Assembly (NCBI GenBank): GCA_003427395.1
Contig: BFEA01000518.1
Coordinates: 70,429 to 134,428, forward strand
Length of the DNA stretch: 64,000 nucleotides
Source: Chara braunii
Lineage: Eukaryota; Streptophyta; Charophyceae; Charales; Characeae
Direction of reading: 5' to 3'
Under the pieces are notes generated by a model. The model was not told the origin of the DNA and searched no databases. It saw only the letters and a list, made by a program, of their open reading frames with translations. Shown here piece after piece: positions 44,341 to 56,359 of this stretch; the stretch's first letter is position 1, and each line of letters starts with the position of its first letter. A program made the position numbers and the translations under genes.

Positions 44341-45366
44341 GAATCAGATAAGGCTAGGATCATCGTCCCCTCATGCCTATTGAAGACCAAGGTCTCTGTT
44401 CGGCAGAGGAACGACCTCCCCAGAAGGATAGGGTGGTCGACATCGGGCATGACGAAGAAGCACGTTCGTTCCCTTACCTCCCAATTTCCACCATCACGTT
44501 AGACGCAGTGTCGCAGAAAATTGTCTTACAGTTGGTGCCATGCAGCATACCATGATCCGAGTGGTCAACCTCCAGCCCTAGCATGGTCGCATCTCGCTCC
44601 CGGATAATGTTCATCTCAGCGTCCGTGTCCACCATTGTGATGCTCGGCTGGTCCCTCACCTTCAGATCCACCAACCCACACGCCACACATTTCCAATCCA
44701 TCCTGGTGCCCGCCTCTGTCCACTCTATCTCCCTTGGCAAAATCGAACTTAGGTGGACGTTGGGCACTAACCTTCGTGAGAGCCGCCCTTTCAGCTCACC
44801 CCGGAGCCTTGGTGCCGACACCAAGATGTCTTTTAGATTCATCAAATCATTATGGCCCTCCAGGAGCTTGTCCACCATTCGCTCCACGTCAAAGCCCTCC
44901 TCCAGCTGACTGTGTACCTCTTCCTCTTTGGCACGCCGTCGTGCAGGCTTGGCTCTGCCCCTCCCTGAATCCCTCTCTTCCTGGCCCTCTTCTCGGCCCA
45001 CCGGTCCTCATCTTGCCGGAGCCTCTCGTCCTCTTCGTCATCACCCTCCTCGTCTTCCTCCTGAACCTCCACCACTTCTTTCCTTCGTTCAGGCTCAGGT
45101 TCCCTTCGAGGAGGCGCCCGACCAGGTGCCTGGCTGGGCCCTTGACTAACGGTAGCCTTATTTTGGCCCCTAGTCTGCGCGGCCTGTGGCACCCTTCCAT
45201 GCGACGTAGGGGGCCTGAAGGTCATCCCTGACCTAGGACCTGCCCCGGCTGTTGCCACGCTTGGACACCCTTGCGGTCCTGATGACGACTCCGGGACGGA
45301 CCCATAGAGCATCACTTCAGGGAGGCTCATCTCCCACTGCCGGGCCTCTTCACACATCACCCTCAA
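44341..45366 (-). pseudogene. retropepsin (protease) part of the giant element
   Basis: The frame from 45,366 (MRVMCEEARQWEMSLPEV) is proline- and charge-rich linker. Near 44,900-45,000 the reading must shift to the frame of 44,474-45,001, which holds the aspartic protease: SITMVDTDAEMNIIRERDA (active-site D present, but DTDA where the family has DT/SGA), then LEVDHSDHGMLHG and ASNVMVEIGR. A stop at 44,474 follows. In another frame the domain goes on with CFFVMPDVDHPILLGRSF, matching the hydrophobic-hydrophobic-G-R flap partner (ILLGR) of retropepsins, ending near 44,345. So there are at least two frameshifts. RT does not follow. Confidence 0.75.
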
Positions 45367-45372
45367 TCACTC

Positions 45373-47193
45373 CTAGTACCTGCCCACCTTTGCAAGCAGG
45401 TCCTTCATCCTTTCCAGGATGGTCGAGGCGGACTCTCCCACCACTTCCAACCCCTCATTGTCCGACTCAATGACTATCGGCTCCTCCTTTATAGTCCCTG
45501 CCTTTAGTTGTTGAGTCACTTCCTCACTCTCATCCACAATCTCTTCAACCCTCACACTCGGATCCTCCCTTTCTTGCCATATCCTAAACATCGCTGGGGC
45601 TGCTGGTGGCCCTGCCACCGCTCGCCTGAGGGCTTCCTGCCTGATTCCTCCTAGGGTCCTGGGATTGATATGCTTTCCCCACCTATCGTATATGTCCCTG
45701 TCCATACAAGAGGAAATCAGTCCCGCCAGCTCGTCGTCCCGCCGCTGTTGGCAGAACTATAGGGTGTGGCCTACCTCGCCACAATGCCAACAAGTTGCAT
45801 TCCGCCAGTCGAAACGGGGCCTCCCGTACCCCTGGCCCCCCTCCTGGTTGCCCTGGCCTCCCTGGCTCTGGCCTCCCTGATTATTCCAACCACCCCCACG
45901 GCCCCCACCATTTCCTCCTCGTCCCCGGCCACCCCCTCCTCGGCCCCGGCCCCCATTGCCTTGCCCGCCTTGTCCTTGACTCCCTCCCCCAGCCACACTA
46001 GCCTGCGAGGCCTATTGGGAGGGCGGCGGTTGGGCCACTGGCTGGCCTTGAGTCGCTGGGTAGCTCGGGGGGCCCATACTTGCCGATGGGCCCGAATAGG
46101 GGACCATGTGTCCCGTGTGGGCCTGACCTCCTCCACACGAGACACAGTGGTTACAACTGGGCCAGGGGGCGGACTGACAATGCGGCACCCAGTGTCCGCA
46201 AGCTGGTGGCAGCCCCGTGTGCGATGGTCCTGCTGGCACTGACGCGGCTGCGGCGACGGGTGGCGGTGCGGCAATGGCTTGGGGAGCCTGCCCCTTCCCT
46301 GATCCCTGCCCTCCCAGCAGCAGGTTGCGCTGCTTTCTCTGGGCCTTAGTCAGGGCTTGGGAACCCGTCTCCTCCCCGCCATAGTCTTCACGCCCAGCCT
46401 CCTCATCTACTGCCCCTAACGCCCGACCTTGCGCCACAGTCACCCCTCTTTTCTGTATTTCCGCCTCATTGTCATATCCCAACGCGGCCAACACGTCCGT
46501 AACAATCCTCTTCACCCCTGGGGTCCTGGATGCGGTAGCATCCCTTTCCTTCCTCTTACACCATTGCAGCCGCATCTGGTGCTGCTCCACCTGGTCCAGG
46601 CTCCCTTCTTCCACTCCTTTGTCTATAGTTGCCCAGGTGAGCTTCTCACTCCCTTCCCCATGCTTTGTCAATTCTGCGGCCTCCGAGCCCGTAAGCAATC
46701 CCAGAAATGTGGCGCACTGCGCCTCCTCCGAAATCCCATGCACTTTCCTCGCCTTTTTCTTAAGTTCGTGCACGAACGCTCCAATGGTAGAGAAATCTCC
46801 CTTATTCATGGCCTCCAAGTCGGCAATGGTCAACAGGCCATCCCCCAGCCTGTACTTCCTCCGCATCAGGTCCCCAAACTTTGTCCAACTGCCGTTGGCG
46901 GCGTCCACGACCTTACTTACTTCCCGATGGTGACTATGCAGGACGTACCTTAGGACCCGCTGGAGCTTGACCTCATCTGACAGTCCTACCAGCGCCTGCT
47001 CTGTCAGATCCAACCAGTCAGGTACCCGATCCCCCTTGAGGTCGACGCCCTCTCTCGCTTGTCTAAGGCATCGATGAGGTCGTCGAGTGTCACGAGCCTC
47101 CTCCCACCGTCCGCCATCTCCTCTGGTATTTTGATCAACCACCTCCGGCTTCAAACTTCCTGTTATAAGAAACGATAGGACGAAAGGCCCCAC
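45373..47193 (-). pseudogene. Gag (capsid and zinc knuckle) of the giant element
   Basis: One reading frame covers about 600 codons with in-frame TAG stops at 46,012 and 45,757. Capsid-type sequence lies in the first third: VPDWLDLTEQALVGLSDEV, VVDAANGSWTKFGDLMRRKY, IGAFVHELKKKARKVHGI, ATFLGLLTGSEAAELTK. A glycine/glutamine-rich linker follows, then one zinc knuckle C-WH-C-GEVG-H-(4)-C whose x4 segment is cut by the second TAG. The extreme N-terminus is probably not that of this frame. A Kozak-like ATGGCGGACGG at 47,117 opens the neighbouring frame (MADGGRRLVTLDDLIDALDK), which would join after a one-base shift near 47,050. Further stops at about 45,358-45,375 separate it from protease. Confidence 0.8.
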
Positions 47194-47506
47194 TCAGCAG
47201 TTCATTCCCTCACGACCCTATCGGGTTGACCCCTCAGACATCCGACGCTCTAGACTTGGCATACATTTCTCTTCCCGTTTCCCCTAAGTACCTAGATGGG
47301 TCTATTCTTACCATAAGGTCTCCTCACACATTCGCCTCACCCACGTCATCAACCAAGCCACCAATCAGTCAATCATTCACACCCATAGTCATATAGACCA
47401 CCATACGATTCATCTCATAATCTCCCCTTATCCACTCATATGCCTAGTTCTCCCTCACTCCCATACCCGGATGTCGTTCCACCAGGGACAACGGTAGGCT
47501 TCCGTT
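47194..47506 (-). other. leader between primer site and gag
   Basis: Non-coding. Near the primer site it shares TTCCACCAGGGACAACGGTAG with the second LTR element's leader. Confidence 0.5.
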
Positions 47507-47525
47507 ATCCCCGACAACGGGGCCA
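47507..47525 (-). other. primer-binding site (tRNA-Asp), giant element
   Basis: The + strand ATCCCCGACAACGGGGCCA differs from the tRNA-Asp(GUC) 3' end ATCCCCGGCAACGGCGCCA at two positions. It lies two bases from the LTR terminus at 47,528. This fixes the right LTR as the 5' LTR of a minus-strand element. Confidence 0.8.
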
Positions 47526-49849
47526 CCTGTCGAGCGCATCGGTCCGGCACCCCACGTGGCAGCGCGGGACCCTCTCGGCCCCGTCACACAGGAGTTGGAC
47601 CAACATCGTAACGAACATACAAATAGAGCTTCCTTAGGCCGCTCCGGCCGAGTGCGCCAGCCATACCTCTCACGAGCCCCTACAACAGGATAAGGCCTAT
47701 GCGAGGCACAACTTACCTCTACCTTACGGGAGCTGTCACCTCCCTTCGGTGGGCGTATCCCCGCCGAGCTACCAGTCCACAGTACGAAAACTAATCAGTT
47801 GCAATCGCAGAGGTGGGTCAGCCGAGGGCGTTTCTCATTCGCTGTAGCATAGGGGGTATGCGCGGTAATACGCCTATCGGACCCGCACGCGAACCGACAT
47901 CTTAGGGGGCTGAAGTCCCAAGCGCGGCTCGTCGTCGGTCGACTAGGACGCATCCCACACACCACGCGCACACCACTCTACGAACGCAAAAATAAAACAC
48001 CCACAAAAGCACACACACCTGCAACGCGACACAACACAACAACGCGACAACACTCCTAGCCCCTTAGCAGCCGTCCCATAACTTTCCACTGCGAAAATCG
48101 GGTAGGCGTCGCGAGTGAAACTCTACAAAAACCGCGCGGACGCAGGGCTATCTCATATCGACTCGCAATGCAAGCGTACACAAGCAGTCACAACGATGGC
48201 GTACTATATAGTACCCATACTCACGCGGTCCTCGTTAATCTCGAGGGCCGTATTCGACACTCAAGCGTCGACTGACACACGCTTTGAGGGTTAATCTCTC
48301 GACGCTGGACAACCGCCATGCGCGGTTAAGGACCACACACCCTCTTCTGCACCCTTGTGCAGAGCGGGTGGTACACAGGTCCAGAACCTGTGGTGGTGGT
48401 CATCTCTCGCGGCCCTGGGGGTAAGTCTCTCCCGGGCCTGGGCGAAAGTCAAGGGGTTTGACTTTGATGGCTGCCACGGACTACAACGTCCAACTATAAA
48501 AATCTCTAAAAAGCAAACAAAACACGCACGAAACCAAGAAGAGGGAATAGGGTAAAGGTCCCCTGGCTTTTAAAAGGACTCGTGACCTTGGAGCACCCTT
48601 CCCCTCTATGGGTGGTGTCGGCGACCTACAATAATCCCAAGCGCTACGCCTACGTGTGAGCCCGGCGATCCCATAACTTTTAGACGCTGGGGCAGCGAAG
48701 CGTCGCGNGCGAGACTCTAACATAAAGCTGCGCGGCCGCAGGCCAATTCTATGCCGACCACCGATGCCAATCGTACGTGGTAATCACGGCTCCGGCCTCG
48801 CGATATTGAATGGCTGAAGGAACACATCGCGATGGGTCACCCCTCACGATATTGAACGGTTGAAGGATGCGCCGTTCGNCCCTCGCGACATTTTCGCCTT
48901 NAAGGTGGGGTGTCTCGCCNGCCAAAGTAAATAGACTCTATGAGAGGGGAGACTCCTTCCCTGCAGAGCCTAGGGCTTGGGATGTCCTGGACAAGGACCT
49001 TGAATCCTGGCCCAGGACCAACGTCCGACTAAGAAAGCCCCAAGACGCAAACAGGCAGAAGGGAGGGTCTTTCCCGTCCCTCAACCTCAACCTTTAAACG
49101 GGTTTTTAACATGGGCCTCTTAGGCCTCTCGAACACTCATCATAAGTATACCCCCACATACAAGCATAAGGGAAATAGAGATGCGACGATCACTTCTCAC
49201 AGGCAAAGTGGGACTCCTCACAACCATGTATATATATGGGATCGCAGGCAATCCAAATCCAAAAATCCGAGCCAGAGGACATACCTGCAATCACACCAAG
49301 AATCGAACGACAGAACACGCACTACACGGAGTCAACCCCATTGCACGATTCTCTATGCTCATACCCCTTCGCTTTAGCCATGCAAGCCTCAATCGCCGAT
49401 CCAACCAACCTCAATTAAATACTCAGTACCTTTGTTAAATGACCATTCAATAAAAGTCCGGGTGAAACCCTTAACAAACAGTAAAAACCCCCAGGGCTAA
49501 AGCGTTTTAGGTTGAGTATGGAGAGTGAGTTGGAATTGAGTCGAAGACCGACGAATCGGCAACCGACCTGTTATCAGTGATAACAGAAGGTGATCCTCAA
49601 GGGATCAAGCTGAATATAATCCTGATCTTGAATCAGATACCCCAAAGGACTTGTAATCACAAGATAGGTCAAATGTCCAAGCTAAATCATCAACATATGA
49701 GGGATAAACCTTCATAGCACATTCTTACTCAAGGCTACCTGCCAACTAAGTCCAGACCTACCTCTAAGCCAGCGCCCAAAGCAAAGGTAAACTAATGGCA
49801 GAGTCTCCCCTATTCAGGGTGGATTGCCAGAATCGCCACATGTCAAAAT

Positions 49850-50460
49850 ATAATCTAACTCCTCGAATTCAAGGAAATTTCGGCAGCGCTTCCCGTAGGA
49901 AAAGTGTCTTTTCAGAGTTTATACAAACCCAAATATCAAAAGCATGAGTAATTTATAACTCTTGAAAGTCAAATTTTGTCTATTAGCAGAAATTTGGGCA
50001 GCATCCCCTCCGGAATTGGGGATTTCCCAGATTTATACCAAGTCGAATTTGAACTCAGCCCCCAACCCTGGGTTCAACTTAGACAAAATATGACTAACTC
50101 CTTAGTTTTGCAGAAATTTTGGCAGCACTCCCCCTAGAAAAGTGCTTTTGCAAAATTTATACAAAGCTAAGTTTAGAGCTTAAGACTTACTTTGACTTCT
50201 CAAAGTCCAATTTTGTCTAACTCCCTCAATTAGCAAAAATTTGGGCAGCACTCCCCTTAGAAAATGAGACTTTCCAAATTTTTNCTAAGTCAGATATACA
50301 AAAAAGGCAAGNAGAACTTTGACAAGTCNAAATTTGTCGAACCCCTTGAATCTGTAAAAATTTCNGCAGCGCTTCCCGTAGAGAAAGTAGCTTACCAAAA
50401 TTTATACAAGTCCAAGTGTAATAGCGAGTTTCAGAAAGTGCAAGAATCGATCTAAGTAAA
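49850..50460. repeat. 110-bp degenerate tandem array, right copy
   Basis: Counterpart of 16,130-16,740. One partial unit near 49,980 is shorter than in the left copy. Confidence 0.6.
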
Positions 50461-50699
50461 ATAAAGTCAACTTAGAAAATGTAGGAATTGACCTAACTCC
50501 TATCGCTCCAGCATGTGGCGAGCCTCTAAAGCAACTACCTGTCAACCTGAAGCCTAGACCAAGTAGTAATCTCACTCAGTCACATGCAGGCCAAACCACA
50601 AAGGTAAGTACNCNCACCAACCCCAAGCTCTTTTAGCAAGCAATAGTTCATGNTTCCTCAGTAAGTTACCCCTTTATACCCAACTTACATAAGGCATAG

Positions 50700-51640
50700 G
50701 TCAGGGCACCTGAACTTACAGAGCGCGCCCAACTTAGCCAGGCCCAAAGTCAAAATACCTAAACTTACAGAGCGTTCTGACTTGGCCGGGTATACACAAA
50801 CAAAGGGCACAACTACTTCTCTCTTCTTTGGGCGTAAAACTACACCACTCTAGTCGCCCTGAACTGTTTAAATAACTAGATTATATATACCTCTCTGAAC
50901 TTAATCTTCAAAGGGGAACATAAGGCTGAGCCGCTCAACCTAGAACACTACTCGGCCTGCCCAAATTTACCTTTAGTTATACCTCTTTAGTTATACTCTC
51001 TTCAGTTGTGATAAGCTATAGTCAGGCTACCTAAACTTATAAAGCGGCCTGACCAGCCAGTTCGTAATAGCATAATAATACAATATAGCCAGGTTATATC
51101 CATTGGGTTCCAACATGTGCGAGGCATTGGGTCAGACTACCTAAACTTATAGAGCGGTCTGACCCTCTGCCAGGTTCGTTTCTCTCTGATCCAGGTTGTG
51201 CGGGGCCGTAGGCTAGGCTACCTAAACTTATAGAGCGGCCTAGCCCCTGCCAGAATTACTCCCTCAGAACAATACAGGAAAAGGGCCGAACCACCTAAAC
51301 TTATAGAGCGGTTCAGACCTCCTCGTTCATAAACAAAGAAACAGAAAGAACTCCCACATAAACAAGGCGACCCAGGGTACCTAAACTTATAGAGCGCCCT
51401 GAGCCCCTGAAAGCCAAGCACAACCAACCCTCGCAAGTCAGAGCAGTCAGGTCACCTAAACTTATAGAGCCTCCTGACCCTCCATGCACTTCACAGCACC
51501 AGGTCTCCCCAAACTTATGGGGACATCCCAGCCTCAAGAGCTTCGGGCTACCTAAACTTATAGAGCAGCCTGAGGCTTCATGCGATCAAAAAATAAATAA
51601 AGCGATGGGCTTCCCCAAACTTATGGGGACCTCCCAGCCT
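50700..51640. repeat. array of covarying hairpins (5' LTR copy)
   Basis: The same series as in the left LTR. Some stems are better here: GGCTAGGC/GCCTAGCC at 51,211-51,245 (left copy GGCCAAGC/GCCTGTCC), CAGGG/CCCTG near 51,375 (left CTGGG/CCTTG), and GTCAGG/CCTGAC near 51,447 (left GTCAGA/CCTGAC). The loop ACCTAAACTTATAGAGC is unchanged. Confidence 0.85.
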
Positions 51641-52099
51641 CAATGACCCGATCAGACTACACGCAATACTGCCTTCCTCCCAACCTTCCCCCAGATGCAA
51701 TCCCTTTTTGTTCACAATCTGCTTTCAGGCAACGAAACAAAGTCTGAAACTGAAATTGCACATATATTCCTTTATTTCAGTCTGACTTATGTCCTGAATG
51801 TCAAGCTTAAAACCAAGTACAGGATCCACACAATACACTCAGTCAAATGTAGAGGGATGTACAGGTACGGATTATAGTTGGGTTTATAGAGGGAGTCAAG
51901 GGATTACCACTCAGTTCCATGCCTCCAGGACTCCGCCTGAGTCCCGGCAGAGCTCCCGCAATCGGTGGGGCAACCTCCCACAGAGGCCTTGGCGCGGATT
52001 ATAGGCTTCAAGCTAGCCTGCCGCCTTCCCGTCAGAGCCAAATAGACTAGACTTAGACTCAGAAAGGCAGAACGAGATAGATTTTAGATTCTCAGATGC

Positions 52100-53420
52100 A
52101 AGAAATGGTGCGCTCAGACCCGCATGAGAGGGCCTTCAATCCTTCAGCGCCTGAGGGGCCCACAAGTGGTAGCCAAAAAAAATGTGCGGCAATCGACCAA
52201 TCCAGAGTCAAACAGTTGAGCTTGGATCGCCTGACGGCCTTCCAGATCGCAGCAATAACCTCCCTTCAGCAGCAACATTATGCCACCAGGTCCCACCAGC
52301 CCGACCTCCGATAGCACTACTAGCCGCACAATAGCTCATTCCTTCCTGACCCCCCCCCGACGCTGTGCAGTCCAGAGATGCTAGACTCAGCTGAAGTCCG
52401 CCTTTGTGTTTTACCGGAACAGCAAGGGAAAGCACAGCAGTGCACAGTGAGCACGACATAACAAGATAGCGCTGCTCAAACGATCGCAGCAGCGGGTCCC
52501 AACAACACCCGGCGGCCAGGTAAGTAACCGCTGCGGCGGTGGCCCGACATACGGCGAGTCACTACGAATCGCAGCTCGATAAAACAGCCGCTTCAGCCGA
52601 CAGCAACTTCAGCAGCAAGCGCTGCGGAACACAGTCGTGCCCACAATATCAATGATAGTAACAACAAGACGAGTACCACTGCAGCACCCAGCAGCCCAAC
52701 CGCAACAGCCAACACCACCAAAGCTTTATGCTACAATGCCCCACAGATTGCGACGGGAAGTGTTGCGCAGTAGTAAGCCTCGGGGCACAATGGCAACGGT
52801 CAACACCCAGCCTATCATGGCAGCCTCAGTAGTTCAGTCCCCGCCACTTTTTACTCAGCGGGACGACCAGCGTACCAGCTGGGCAGGTAAGTTCGCCTTG
52901 CTTTCTTATGCAGCAGTATGAGCGATGCATCGACAACCAGCTAGGTCTGCACCTCCGCGGCTAGCCTGGCTGCTGGTTCGTTCTGCAGTAGATGGTGCTG
53001 CTGGTCAACGACCTGCAATCTCGCAGCCCGTGTCCCGTCACTCCTTACCGCAGAATAAACGGCCTTTTGGGAGTAGGTAAGCGGTCCGACAGCTGCAGCT
53101 CGCTCCCCTGTTGCCTCGGTCGTAGAGACGGGCGTCTCACTTGTCAACAGGCGATTCTTCAGCCTCCACAACCCGCTTCCACCCGACTAACGAGTTTCCA
53201 GCCCCGTGGCTGGCCTTACGCAGCTTCTAGCAACCAGATAGGAGCCTTCCCCTAAGACGTAGTCGGGTGCAGCCCTTCCCGCTGTAGCGGCTTTACGCTA
53301 CTTCCAACGAGCAAACCCGAATAAGTCTACCGCTCAACCCTGGAGCTTCTCATTACTGTTTCAGCCACGCTACGAGGTGAGTTACCTCTCCCAACGCGGC
53401 TTGCCCCAGCTACTTCGATC
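52100..53420 (+). other. exon-like modules with donor motifs, right copy
   Basis: Counterpart of 18,380-19,700. The donor-like sites near 52,520, 52,887, 53,076 and 53,375 are kept, as are the surrounding GC-rich segments. Confidence 0.4.
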
Positions 53421-54915
53421 GATAGGATGAGCAAAGTCGAACGAACCTATCGCCAGACCTGGCCTCGATACATGCGCATCACTGCCGCCCACCCGCCTAC
53501 ATACTGCGTGACTCCCGATACTCACACGAAATAACCTACTAACCTGTCGCCGAAACCGACGTCGCCACCACGTTCCCAATGCCTAAAAACCCCGAACTGA
53601 CACCATCCCTCGTCCGCCTTTGTCAAGAACCGGGTGAGTCATCTCCTTCCTCGTCCGCTACGCCGCCATCGCCCCGCGCAGCTTCACTCTTCCGTAGTAA
53701 CCATCCCGCCCCTCTACTCCCAAAACTGTCACCTCCACGTCATTCGCCTGGGGCAGAAGCCCCGAATTCTCCCTTTATCCCGTCAAGAACGACCGAAAAC
53801 CATGCGGATACCTCGCTTCCTGCTGCGCTCCGCCCCGCAGCACGCCTCTCGGCTGTTTGCGGTGCTTGACAGCCTCGCTCGTTGCTGAGAAAAATCTCCA
53901 AGGAAAGAAACAGAGACCAGCCGATGGCTACCGTCTAAATATTCTCTTCGCCCCCCCGCCCTTCGTAGGTCGCGCAACCCCTCCCCCTATTTTCTTTTCC
54001 AGTACCTGGCATCAAACGGCACCAGGTTCGCTCCCCGACCTCCGGGCGTTATCCCTCTCCCCTTTTCGTGTACGGGGGCCAAACTGGTCTCCTCTGTATC
54101 TCCCCAATTCTGCCAAATGCCCGGAAGGACTTCTCCTAGTACTGCGTCCGCGGCCCCTCGCTGCCTGGATGGCCCCTCCGCGCCACCCTGTCTTACCGGC
54201 TTCGCACGGATCTGGCCCCCTTTCGAGGCCGGGTCCGTAGTGTCTGTACCTGTCACGTGTCATTGCAACAAGGGATCGACGCCCGCCCCTCCTCTTTGCT
54301 CCCATACGTATCCGGCTCGGTCTGCGTCTGGGTCCTTCCCCGATCTCATATGCATCATTCTCGCGCGCGGGCCATACTAATCTTCTCCATTGTGTGGCTA
54401 CTCGGCCACACAAACCTCTTCCCTTGCCCCGTCTCCCATCCGGGTTCATCCCCGGACACCCCTTGTGGGCTGCACAGATCTCCTCTTCCTCACTCAGATT
54501 CTCTCCGGCGGCCGCGTCAGCAAGTTGACCGGTCTTACGAAACTCACCTTTTCAACTTTTACCCCTCGTCTCCTCGGAGTTCGTGCGGCCAAAGGCCGCC
54601 TTACCTTTTGTACACGAACCTAACCCATGTTCTAGAGTTTATGCGTGCCAGCCGTGCGCGGGGTCATACAAAAATCGTTTCTGCATCGTCCCACTTACTA
54701 CGGATGTCCCGAAGGACACAGCCCGGGCCGCGGAGTCAACCGGCCCCAGGCAACTCGGAATACTTGGCTCTACCCGCCAAGTTTCGTAATCCGGGCCCAA
54801 GCGCCGGTCTGCATTCCAATAGTTCATGGGTGTACCCACCGCGGTCCCGCGCCCACATATGCGCGTGAAAAATAGTAGTAGCAAAAATTCAAAATAAATA
54901 AGTTATACGTAAATA

Positions 54916-54925
54916 GATATATATA
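54916..54925 (-). promoter_or_regulatory. candidate TATA box of the 5' LTR
   Basis: The same GGAGTTATATATATCTAT string as in the 3' LTR, about 650 bp from the U3 end. In the 5' LTR this would drive the genomic RNA. Confidence 0.4.
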
Positions 54926-55578
54926 ACTCCGCAACATGTGGCAACCAGGTGGGAACCGCGGCCGCCATAACTGTAAAAGCCGAGGGGGATAGTCCCACGG
55001 GCCTATCAACCCCTCAAGCCTTTCGCCACTCCCGCGCCGTCGTCCGCTGGCCTCGATCTCCGTACCTTCGCCGCAATAGTCCAACACNNTAACCGATAGG
55101 GCTAAGCCCAAGCCTGGTATCAGCAGGCGCGGCCTCCCATACAAACGGTACCGCGCGGTGCCCCTGGCCAAGATACCGCACTGACCACTCTTTTCAGCCC
55201 CCATTCGCACCTACGGCCCCTAGGTGCCCACGTCGGGCCACCGCCCCGTGCCGTAGCCGTCCCATGCGCCTACCGGCACGCCAATCCTACCGTCGGTCAC
55301 GTGCGCCGACCAAAAACGGACCTTCATCCCCTAGCCAATCTCGTGATTTTAGTATGGGTTGGCCGGCTACCCCGTCCGCCCACTCAATCAGAAAAATCAC
55401 ACACGCGCCTTAAAATTGCGCGCCCACGTACTCCCTACCGGGACAAAGCACACTTTTGCCCACGTGCGGGCGACCATCGCATTTTCCCTCACGGACATTC
55501 GAAATTCAGGCTAAACGAGTCGCTCTGTCACTTGCAGAAACCAGGGCGGATACCCTTGTAAGGGTATTCGCGCCGACA

Positions 55579-55813
55579 ACGGTACTTCTTTTTGTCCCGA
55601 CCAATCATACTGCTTCGTACGAATCACTTCATCTGTGTCATATTTTCTATGCTCGATTGTGAATACTATCTCCTCATATTTATCAAAAAGGTAGTGAAGT
55701 TGCACATGCACCAGACTGTCAACCCTGTACACTATCTCTTTCCTAAGTGCCACATCGATTTCTAACCGATTTAGAAACTGTTCAAGTTTGCTCGAACCCG
55801 CGGGGTCCCAAAA
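55579..55813 (-). pseudogene. ORF cut by the giant element, upstream part
   Basis: From a TAA at 55,814-55,816 the minus strand is open for 78 codons (ASSKLEQFLN-like start, DVALRKEIVYRVDSLVHVQL, LHYLFDKYEEIVFTIEH, IRTKQYDWSGQKEVP) up to the LTR. Removing the element and one target-duplication copy keeps the frame open into 13,804-13,739 for about 20 more codons. No ATG was chosen; the frame may be an internal exon. I do not recognise the family. Confidence 0.45.
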
Positions 55814-55816
55814 TTA

Positions 55817-56035
55817 TTTCCGGACACTTAGCAACGCATTCATTTTCGTGTTAGTCACCTTCACTGATGAAAAACGTATCACTATGATCTTTCCTCTATT
55901 GCATACTCGGATTTGACCATAGTAGTCCACCATCACCGGCGCGAGCAATTCTCTTATGGGAATGAAAAGCCACACGCACACTTTTTATTTCTTTTAGTCG
56001 TTTGTGTCTCAGCCCTCTTTCATGCATACCTCCCT
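55817..56035. other. AT-rich spacer
   Basis: No gene or repeat recognised. Confidence 0.4.
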
Positions 56036-56359
56036 TCAGTTTGCTAACATTTTCAAAGGGTCAACAACGTCTTTCCTCGATATTGCGATGTCAACCTCTT
56101 CCACTTTTGTGTACAGATACCATACATTTGATCCATTATCGCACACGATCGTCTCCTGTTCGTTGACAGAACTCATTATCGGTAGAAATTCTTCATCCGG
56201 TCCGACTTCGTTTTTGAGATTTATGTACTCATAATTTAAAAATTCATCGATGATCCCAACTGACCAAATGTTTATGCCTAAAATAATCAGATCCTTAATT
56301 GTTGATGGGAGTGGATGAGAGGATCTGCTTCCATGCGAGCTGGTTTGACTGACTTCCAT
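56036..56359 (-). CDS. unrecognised 107-aa frame, possible exon (weak SUKH/KNR4-like look)
   Basis: Just before the ATG the minus strand reads CTTGCAG|GATGGAAG, a good 3' splice-site shape. An AG|GTATGC donor shape follows shortly after the stop. The protein part LPSTIKDLIILGINIWSV...EEFLPIMSS...TIVCDNGSNVWYLYTKVEE loosely recalls the order of elements in SMI1/KNR4 (SUKH) domains, but this is only a resemblance. It lies on the same strand as the interrupted ORF at 55.6 kb and may belong to the same old gene. Confidence 0.3.
   Translation of the reverse strand: MEVSQTSSHGSRSSHPLPSTIKDLIILGINIWSVGIIDEFLNYEYINLKNEVGPDEEFLPIMSSVNEQETIVCDNGSNVWYLYTKVEEVDIAISRKDVVDPLKMLAN

Larger units (their letters stand above)
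13805..55578 (-). mobile_element. giant nested Ty3/Gypsy-like LTR retrotransposon
   Basis: Direct repeats of about 8.1 kb bound the region. Both begin TGTCGAGCGC and end GCGCCGACA on the + strand. Both flanks show ACGG immediately outside (13,801-13,804 and 55,579-55,582), as expected for a 4-5 bp target duplication. A tRNA-Asp primer site beside the right LTR and minus-strand gag-protease fix the orientation. Between protease (44.3 kb) and the integrase tail (27.25 kb), all of RT, RNase H and the integrase core is absent. In their place are a second LTR element and a block of microsatellite-rich modules. The copy is dead. Confidence 0.8.
47528..55578 (-). repeat. 5' LTR of the giant element (8.05 kb)
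   Basis: Direct counterpart of 13,805-21,965, with the same modules in the same order and TGTCG...CGACA termini. It ends at ACGG (55,579-55,582). Ns at 50,284-50,653 sit at the same relative positions as those in the left copy. Confidence 0.85.
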
